Source of the DNA: Nymphaea colorata
Taxonomy: Eukaryota > Streptophyta > Magnoliopsida > Nymphaeales > Nymphaeaceae
Reading direction: 5' to 3'
DNA length: 14,449 bases
Assembly (NCBI RefSeq): GCF_008831285.2
Contig: NW_022205123.1
Coordinates: forward strand, 1 to 14,449
Every line of letters starts with the position of its first letter. The stretch's first letter is position 1. Under the pieces are notes generated by a model that saw nothing but the letters and a program-made list of their open reading frames with translations, had not been told where the DNA came from and made no database searches. Positions 9,381 through 14,449 of the stretch are shown in pieces. The position numbers were made by a program, and so were the translations under genes.

Positions 9381-10671
9381 ATGGAAACTCAGACTTGTTT
9401 TGAAAAATTTAACCAGTCTTCCTACCGGCAAAATTTACAGGAATCAAAGGTGCACGCATCAATCAAGTACGCATGGCATTACTCAGACGACACGAGATAA
9501 AAGGGCTAATAAGCGCAGGCGAGGGAGTTCCGAAGATCACCCTGACCAAAATGATGAAAACTCCCAGCTTTCCGAGCACCTTCTCCACCTTAAGACCTCA
9601 TGCAGCGGAGTTAGGCTGTAAATAAAGAGCAAATAACTTGAGCACGTACGTTTCCGAGATGAGACAAACTTCATGGCAGTGAAGGCGAGGGCCATCCAGG
9701 AGTAGAGGCACCTCATTGAGGATTAGATCAGGAAGGTGAAAGGACTGGTCGAGAGGTCAAAGATAAGAAGATCAACGCATCGCTAAGCACAAAGAGCTAT
9801 GAGCACATTTTAGACCGGATGAAGACTGATCAAATTCGGGGACAAATAAAAAGGAACGAGCTGGAGAAAGAGCTCAAAAGATTATAGAAAGCTGCGAAGG
9901 ACCAAGCCAGCAGGGTATACGAAATCAAGGAGTTGGAGTACTTGAGTGGTAAGGGTGTGAAGTAGGCTCAGGATGAGGTGAAGTAGCTCAACCATTTTAG
10001 GAAGGAAGCAGTAGCTGACCTCAACCACATCCTAGAAGAAAAGGAAGTCCTCGAGAAGAAAAACAGGATCGTAAGGAAAAGAGCGATATGATTAAGGAAA
10101 TGGCAGCTGGAGACCTTCAAGATGCAGATCTGATTAGGATCAAAAAATTCCTCAATGTGCAGATCTTCCTCAAAGCCATGCTCAAGAATAAGATGGAAAA
10201 ATTGAAGGAGTTCTATTCTCCCTATTAGTTTGCTTTCCTCAAAATCAAAAGCAACACGGTACTCCTTTATTTATCTAGAGTGTAAAAGATGCTTCTAATC
10301 TTAAATCGGATTACCATAACTTTGAAGTGAGTTTCAGCGAGAGAACTAGCTGGGCCAAGTATCTTGAAGATTAGATTGCCAACTTGGAGTAGTCGAAAAG
10401 AGCGATGAAAGTATAGTACGAATAGCTGAAGATAAAATAATTGTAGATTCTTGAGTCCTTATAGGAGGACAAGCAAAGAGAAACAAAAAAGAGCAATCGA
10501 AGATAGCTCCAGAACAAGGCTGACCAGTGCGAAATAGTAGTAACATCAGTGAAAGAGTGGCTAAAGCAACAGGCCAAAAGGATGAAAATAGATTGTACAG
10601 ATAAAGCAGATATGGCCATTTTGAAAGAAATCTGCTAAGAACTAAAAAACAAAAAGACATAGAATGTATGA
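9381..10671 (+). CDS. Gene I: long coiled-coil protein, about 410 aa, three 20-nt introns
   Basis: ATG 9381 opens METQTCFEKFNQSSYRQNL. Two 20-nt introns near the 5' end (9467-9486 and 9610-9629) lead through GEGVPKITLTKMMKTPSF to an almost continuous coiled coil: QLEHVRFRDETNFMAVKAR, INASLSTKSYEHILDRMKT, QIKRNELEKELKRLQKAAK and KQAQDEVKQLNHFRKEAVA. A third 20-nt intron (10259-10278) precedes the last coil (KYLEDQIANLEQSKRAMKV; KADMAILKEICQELKNKKT). Slips at about 9762 and 10060 fit one lost A or G each; the exons then total 411 codons ending TGA 10669-10671. The pattern of a conserved N-x-x-L...Y-x-H-x-L-x-R-M-K helix recalls axonemal CCDC proteins such as outer-arm docking-complex subunits. 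That is a resemblance only and I do not assign it. Confidence 0.75.
9467..9486 (+). other. 20-nt intron 1 of gene I
   Basis: GTACGCATGGCATTACTCAG joins ESKVHASIK to RHEIKGLISAGEGV in phase 2. Without it the first frame reaches TGA about 65 bases later. Confidence 0.75.
9610..9629 (+). other. 20-nt intron 2 of gene I (probable)
   Basis: GTTAGGCTGTAAATAAAGAG joins TLRPHAAD to KQLEHVRFRDE. The boundary is the only one found that fits phase and length; the GTTAGG/AAAGAG ends are less typical than in the others. Confidence 0.55.
10259..10278 (+). other. 20-nt intron 3 of gene I
   Basis: GTACTCCTTTATTTATCTAG joins FLKIKSNT to SVKDASNLKSDYHNFE in phase 0. Unspliced, the frame ends at a TGA near 10330. 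Confidence 0.8.
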
Positions 10672-10715
10672 TCTCCAAACGTTTTTATTTTTTAATTTGA
10701 CAATGTGATAATTTA

Positions 10716-11090
10716 ATGTCGCTAAATCCTAACCAAATCATAGCCGAGCCTCAAGTTTCACACGAAAGCCATCACTTCATCAGCACTCACTTCCCCGCCA
10801 TAAACCATCTATTCTCAACTGACAATGCCTCTTACGAAATCTTCAAAGAGTTCATCCTTCACTTAGATGGGAATGCATACCACATCTTGCACCTTTTAGG
10901 AAAAGACGATCGGAGACTCTATACTATTACATATACCCATCAAAGCGGACACACCCGTCTTTACGAGTACGGGAATGGGCATCTTCCGCACCAGATTGGC
11001 TACGGCACAATAATTCAGGAGAGTGCGCACTTTAATTATACTTAAAAGGAAAAGCATGAACAGCACCATAGCAATCATGGTCATCATTGA
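10716..11090 (+). CDS. Gene J: small unknown protein with His-rich tail, 124 aa
   Basis: An in-frame TGA lies just upstream of ATG 10716. The product opens MSLNPNQIIAEPQVSHESHH. One TAA is read as Gln at 11043, extending the protein by 15 residues to a strongly histidine-rich end (HEQHHSNHGHH) before TGA 11088-11090. The middle (EIFKEFILHLDGNAYHILHL) is amphipathic and the rest carries scattered His and Tyr. There is no intron, slip, signal peptide or membrane span. The histidines could bind metal, but nothing else supports that. It sits 44 bases after gene I on the same strand. The family is unknown to me. Confidence 0.65.
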
Positions 11091-11308
11091 TTATCTATTG
11101 ATTATTAGCAACAAATACTTGATCTGCGTCAATCTATTTAAGACTCATCTTTTTGAGTTATATTGCCATAATTTTTACAAGCAGTACCTATCTATTAGCC
11201 ATATGTCTTCCTATCTTTTCAAATCTGATTAAATAATATGCTGGTCAGAAATAAACAAATTGGAATATTATAAATTCTTTGCCTTGTAATCAAAATAAAA
11301 TCAATTTA

Positions 11309-13276
11309 ATGACTGAGAATCTTCCCCAAAGGATAAAAGTTCAACGCCCTAAGATCAGCCCTAAGATTACAGCTATCGGATATGGCAATCCCAGGTACAA
11401 TTCAATGATCACCTACAAACAAGGCGTTCTTCTGACAGTAGGAAGTCATCTAAGGTGGGTGGACGTTCAGAATAATGCTGTCTTATTCGACCAGCAAATC
11501 GGTTGTTCTCAAATCTTCCAGCTTATGGAGAATTCTAAATATGTCCTTGTCGTAAACTTTGACGGCTTAATTTCTTTGCTCAACAAAGAATCACTTGATA
11601 TTTAACATCATTCTATGCCCCGGGAAAGGAAATCCGTCATTCTTGCCTCACTGATTGGGAAAAGGACAACTATCTGGCTGTTTCTTGCGAGCTCAATGAT
11701 GAGAATTAAGGAACAATCCTTGCTGTTTACTCCCTGGACGATATTGAAGCCAGAAACTACCACCCCTTGCGTTAGATAAAAGGCTATTTTTATTACCCCT
11801 AATATGTGGGTAAATCATTAACAGTGATCGAATACAACGACCCCAATCCGAAGGGAAGAAAAAGAAAAGAAACAGTGATGAACAAAAAATTGCCAATCAC
11901 TAACTGCATCGTTAAATTCTCCCCTGAGTTTGTTAAGTCTTACACATATGATATAAAGTCTGAAGGTGAGATCATTTGCGCTTCCCAGAACAAAGGAGTT
12001 ATTTACTATCTGCACAATAACAAAAAAATGACTATCTTTGATTCACACAACTTAAGGAGCGCATAAATAGAGCTATAATCCAAGCATTATCCTCTACTTG
12101 TTGAGTCATACAAAAAAGGAGTAGTTTTTACAAATTCTTCTAACGTATTCTCCCATCTATATTATGACTTTGAAGATAAGAAGGCTGTTTATGAGAAGAT
12201 ATCATTAAAAACTGAAGCTATAGGTGGTAATCATGCTCTAAAATTCTCATCTAATGGATTCTATTCCCTCAATTAAACAGGAATACACTTTTACAATAGC
12301 CTGACAGACAAGACTTATACTCAATCGCTATTTTCTATTACCAACTGTGGCCTCAGCTTTAACTAGAAAGGAGATCAAATGGCTGTTGCTGACTTTGGGG
12401 GTACTTTACATGTCTTTAGTACGGAAGATGTTTCAATGTCCCGTCACCTCTATTTTCTGTATTTGTTGGTGTTCCTATAGATCAATAGCCTGGTGCAATA
12501 CAACTAACAGCATCGCGATTGGATGTGTTGGAGGAGGACTATTTATATGGAGGTACGGGCAGCCTGAGGCCGACTTTGTGCTACAAACTGATCACACTAT
12601 CAATATTCTAAGAGCATTAGATTCTAAGATTTATGCAGGAATATCAGACGGGATGATAAAGATATTTGACTCTGAAACTATGAGTTTAGTATTTGAGTTT
12701 AAGGCTCATCATCCGATTCACTACACAACTGAATAGTAGCGTTAGCTTTTTGGCTCAATGAAAAATTACGCCGAGATATGGTCCTTAACTTTTTCTCCAG
12801 ACAAGCACAATTTCGTCATTATTTCGAGCAGCGAGGACCAAACTTAAAAAGTTTTTCAGGTTGACGCAAATGGAAAAAAGTTTACTCAGCAACATCATCT
12901 CAAAGGGCATTAATTGGCAGTAACTTCGATTGATTGGAAGATTATGAACTAAAAGCTTGGCGAGATCTATGTAAGTTGTTCGGATGATAAGATTGTTCGC
13001 TTCAGAGATCCAAAAAATGCCTTTGAGATACTGTTTGAAATCGAAACGAGTACGATAAAAGAATGGCATACACTTACCTATCTTGCCTTGGAGCCCCAGG
13101 GCACTCGAGTGGCAGTTGGCTCTCAGAATGGCTATCTTTTTATTTATGACATCTTGAAGAGAGAGTTACAGTTTGGATAAAAAATTCATTTAGGAGGAAT
13201 CGAGGGCCTGGACTGGAAAAACAATAAAATAATTACATGCTCCTCTGACCTCTGCCTGAATATTATCGAAGTATGA
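11309..13276 (+). CDS. Gene K: WD40-repeat protein, about 648 aa
   Basis: ATG 11309 opens MTENLPQRIKVQRPKISPK. The product is a string of WD40-type blades: GSHLRWVDVQNNAVLFDQQ, YVLVVNFDGLISLLNKESLD, MAVADFGGTLHVFSTED, SIAIGCVGGGLFIWRYGQP, YAGISDGMIKIFDSETMSL, IWSLTFSPDKHNFVIISSS, HQLAVTSIDWK, VAVGSQNGYLFIYDILKRE and IEGLDWKNNKIITCSSDLC. The length suits two seven-bladed propellers. WD40 propellers are protein-binding platforms; many ciliate members are axonemal or intraflagellar, but I cannot pick a subfamily. All eight Trp codons I count are TGG, which shows TGA is not a routine Trp codon here. A 22-nt intron (12459-12480) and one slip near 11611 (a lost T) give 649 codons closing at TGA 13274-13276. 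Confidence 0.85.
12459..12480 (+). other. 22-nt intron of gene K
   Basis: It starts GTATTTG and ends CCTATAG. Removal in phase 2 joins MSRHLYF to SIAWCNTTNSIAIGC, moving from a frame that soon meets TGA into one that stays open for 265 codons. Confidence 0.85.
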
Positions 13277-13328
13277 TAGGACGAACTATTATTAGTTACA
13301 ATCAATAAATATCAATATAAATTTATTC

Positions 13329-14168
13329 ATGAATAAAAACCCTGAAGAGTATATCTCCAATTGCCTTAACACATCCGTTTCTAAGTTCGCCCACTCCTTC
13401 TCTAAAGCTGACCGCTTTGGCCGGCCAAACAAGATGTAGAAAATGTCTCATTTAGACACACCGAGGCAAAATACAACCTTCCTTCTACAATCAGCAGGCG
13501 TACTTGCAGTTTTGGGTTTGGAAATAAATCAAGCCTTATTATTGAGCGAAGCTCTCCGCCCCCGGGAACATACGAATCTCTAAGTTAATTCAACGCTGAC
13601 AAAATTAAACTCAACACTCCGATATTTGGCTATGGAAGGGACAAGGTGTTATTTGGCTCTTACATGAACGAGGCTAAAAAGATGGCAGAAAAGACTCCAA
13701 GCCCAAATAAGTACTACATAAAGGCTCCACGAAGTCGAGCAGGAGGGATTATGGGTGCAAGACTAAAGACGTAGGCTGATTTGAGGCAGGATAAACTATT
13801 CCCTGGACCTGGAGCATATAAATTAAGAGCGATGGAAATGGCTAATTCATCTGCATTTTTTCTCTCAACACTTAAGTTCAAACTGGCTTATTTAGAAAAT
13901 CAACGTCGCCCAAATACCATAACTCGAACACAATTGAGATTGACAGAAAGAGAAAAAGAAACCATAGCGTACTATTTTGTAATAATAAATGTATAAAGAT
14001 GATGTATAAGAGAAGTAATTCGGCATGAGTAAAAGCTCTAAGTTCCGTAATGTAACTGTTTCGAGTTTCGGGAAGTCAAAAAGATACGGCTTAGTTGAAA
14101 AAGCGAAATTAACTATTCCTGGTTTTAAATATGCAGTTTTTTCAGAGTTTGGAAATACGAACAGATGA
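13329..14168 (+). CDS. Gene L: SHIPPO/STPGR PG-rich repeat protein, about 273 aa
   Basis: ATG 13329 opens MNKNPEEYISNCLNTSVSK. Sperm-tail PG-rich (STPGR/SHIPPO) repeats are visible: AKYNLPSTI (about residue 48), SPPPGTYESL (about 77), TPSPNKYYIKAP (about 123), FPGPGAYKL (about 158) and a C-terminal TIPGFKYAVFSEFG. The typical SFGFGNKSS and SSFGKSKRYGL spacers lie between them. Family members (ODF3/CIMAP, STPG1/2) line ciliary and flagellar microtubules. A 20-nt intron (13979-13998) and two slips (about 13428 and 14020) give 274 codons, ending TGA 14166-14168. The segment between the fourth repeat and the intron (about residues 170-215) is less repeat-like and its frame is less certain. This is the last gene, 211 bases from the telomere, and starts 52 bases after K. 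Confidence 0.78.
13979..13998 (+). other. 20-nt intron of gene L
   Basis: GTAATAATAAATGTATAAAG joins EKETIAYYF to MMYKRSN in phase 0. Together with one slip near 14020 it connects the repeat-rich body with the C-terminal repeat. Its 3' end AAAG is less typical than CAG or TAG. Confidence 0.55.
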
Positions 14169-14379
14169 AAAAGATGATTCAGCCTCTCTATAATAAAAAG
14201 GACAGCATAATTTAAATTATTGAATCTATTTTACTTTAATTAATCTCGATCTATCAAATATATTGCTATTAGCTTCTTGATATGAGATTTAACTGTAAAA
14301 AATGAAAAAAAAAAAAAAAGATTTAATTTATTCTGTGGCTATCAGATCTACAAATGATGGGTAATTAATTAAAAATAAA
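14169..14379. other. AT-rich subtelomeric spacer
   Basis: There is no coding signal. It contains a run of 15 A residues (14305-14319) and ends in TAATTAATTAAAAATAAA directly before the telomere. It should hold the 3' end of gene L's transcript. Confidence 0.7.
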
Positions 14380-14449
14380 GGGTTGGGGTTGGGGTTGGGG
14401 TTGGGGTTGGGGTTGGGTTGGGGTTGGGGTTGGGGTTGGGGTTGGGGTT
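14380..14449 (+). repeat. Telomere, GGGGTT repeat, right chromosome end
   Basis: There are twelve units: one GGGTT at the junction (14380-14384), five GGGGTT (14385-14414), one variant GGGTT (14415-14419) and five more GGGGTT to the last base. The G-rich strand runs 5'->3' toward the end, as expected for a right telomere. TTGGGG is the Tetrahymena/Glaucoma-type repeat and is also made in Paramecium; spirotrichs such as Oxytricha and Euplotes use TTTTGGGG. Confidence 0.97.

Noticed and set aside
10346-10678. Minus-strand hydrophobic frames at 10346-10678
   Set aside because: They are antisense to the last exon of coiled-coil gene I; reversed Lys/Glu/Gln-rich coding often gives Phe/Leu/Ser-rich nonsense that mimics membrane protein.
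11023-11232. Plus frame 11023-11232
   Set aside because: AT-rich, overlapping the end of gene J in another frame and running into the intergenic space; no sign of selection for a protein.
1-14449. TGA as tryptophan (karyorelict-like or Blepharisma-like code)
   Set aside because: A few sensible stretches are split by TGA (for example near 2033 and 2612), but most of these are resolved by short introns, and the long WD40 gene uses TGG for all eight Trp codons and has no internal TGA.
1-14449. A cluster of pseudogenes
   Set aside because: The breaks are almost all single missing bases of one sign, codon use stays gene-like on both sides, and conserved motifs are intact. Decay would give mixed insertions, deletions and substitutions.
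1-14449. tRNA or rRNA genes, CRISPR arrays, mobile elements
   Set aside because: I saw no cloverleaf-like sequence, no spaced direct repeats and no transposase-like protein; apart from the telomere there is no tandem repeat of note.

Overview
The window is the right-hand end of a ciliate (macronuclear-type) chromosome. Three things show this. It ends in a G-strand telomere of GGGGTT repeats (14380-14449). Its long coding frames read straight through TAA and TAG, which fit as glutamine, and close only at TGA (translation table 6). Its genes are cut by very short GT...AG introns, most often 20 or 22 nt. TTGGGG telomeres together with UAR=Gln fit an oligohymenophorean-type ciliate; I cannot name the species. 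The left edge (base 1) has no CCCCAA repeat, so the window or contig is cut there.

Layout with the ciliate code: A (142-676, +, unknown); B (1141-2525, -, unknown, 424 aa); C (2533-3674, +, coiled coil followed by a SPRY-like domain); D (4196-4998, +, unknown, acidic/polar C-terminal half); E (5093-5998, +, multi-span membrane protein); F (6064-6722, -, small, unknown); G (about 6859-7920, +, coiled coil, Gln-rich); H (7973-9201, +, CFAP97/Hemingway-like); I (9381-10671, +, long coiled coil); J (10716-11090, +, small, His-rich); K (11309-13276, +, WD40-repeat protein); L (13329-14168, +, SHIPPO/STPGR PG-rich repeat protein); then 211 bases of AT-rich subtelomere and the telomere. Genes G to L form a compact same-strand series, with several gaps of only about 45-55 bases.

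Several products look axonemal or ciliary (H by its CFAP97-type domain, L by its PG-rich repeats, I and perhaps C, G and K by architecture), but neighbouring genes on a ciliate macronuclear chromosome need not share a pathway, so this is only a loose theme.

Most genes contain single positions where the natural frame slips in a way that fits exactly one missing base, usually beside a run of two or more identical bases. After allowing for these and the short introns, each affected gene closes to a whole number of codons. The simplest reading is homopolymer-shortening errors in the assembly, not pseudogenes, so the CDS spans below are gene extents (introns and slips included) and not simple open frames.
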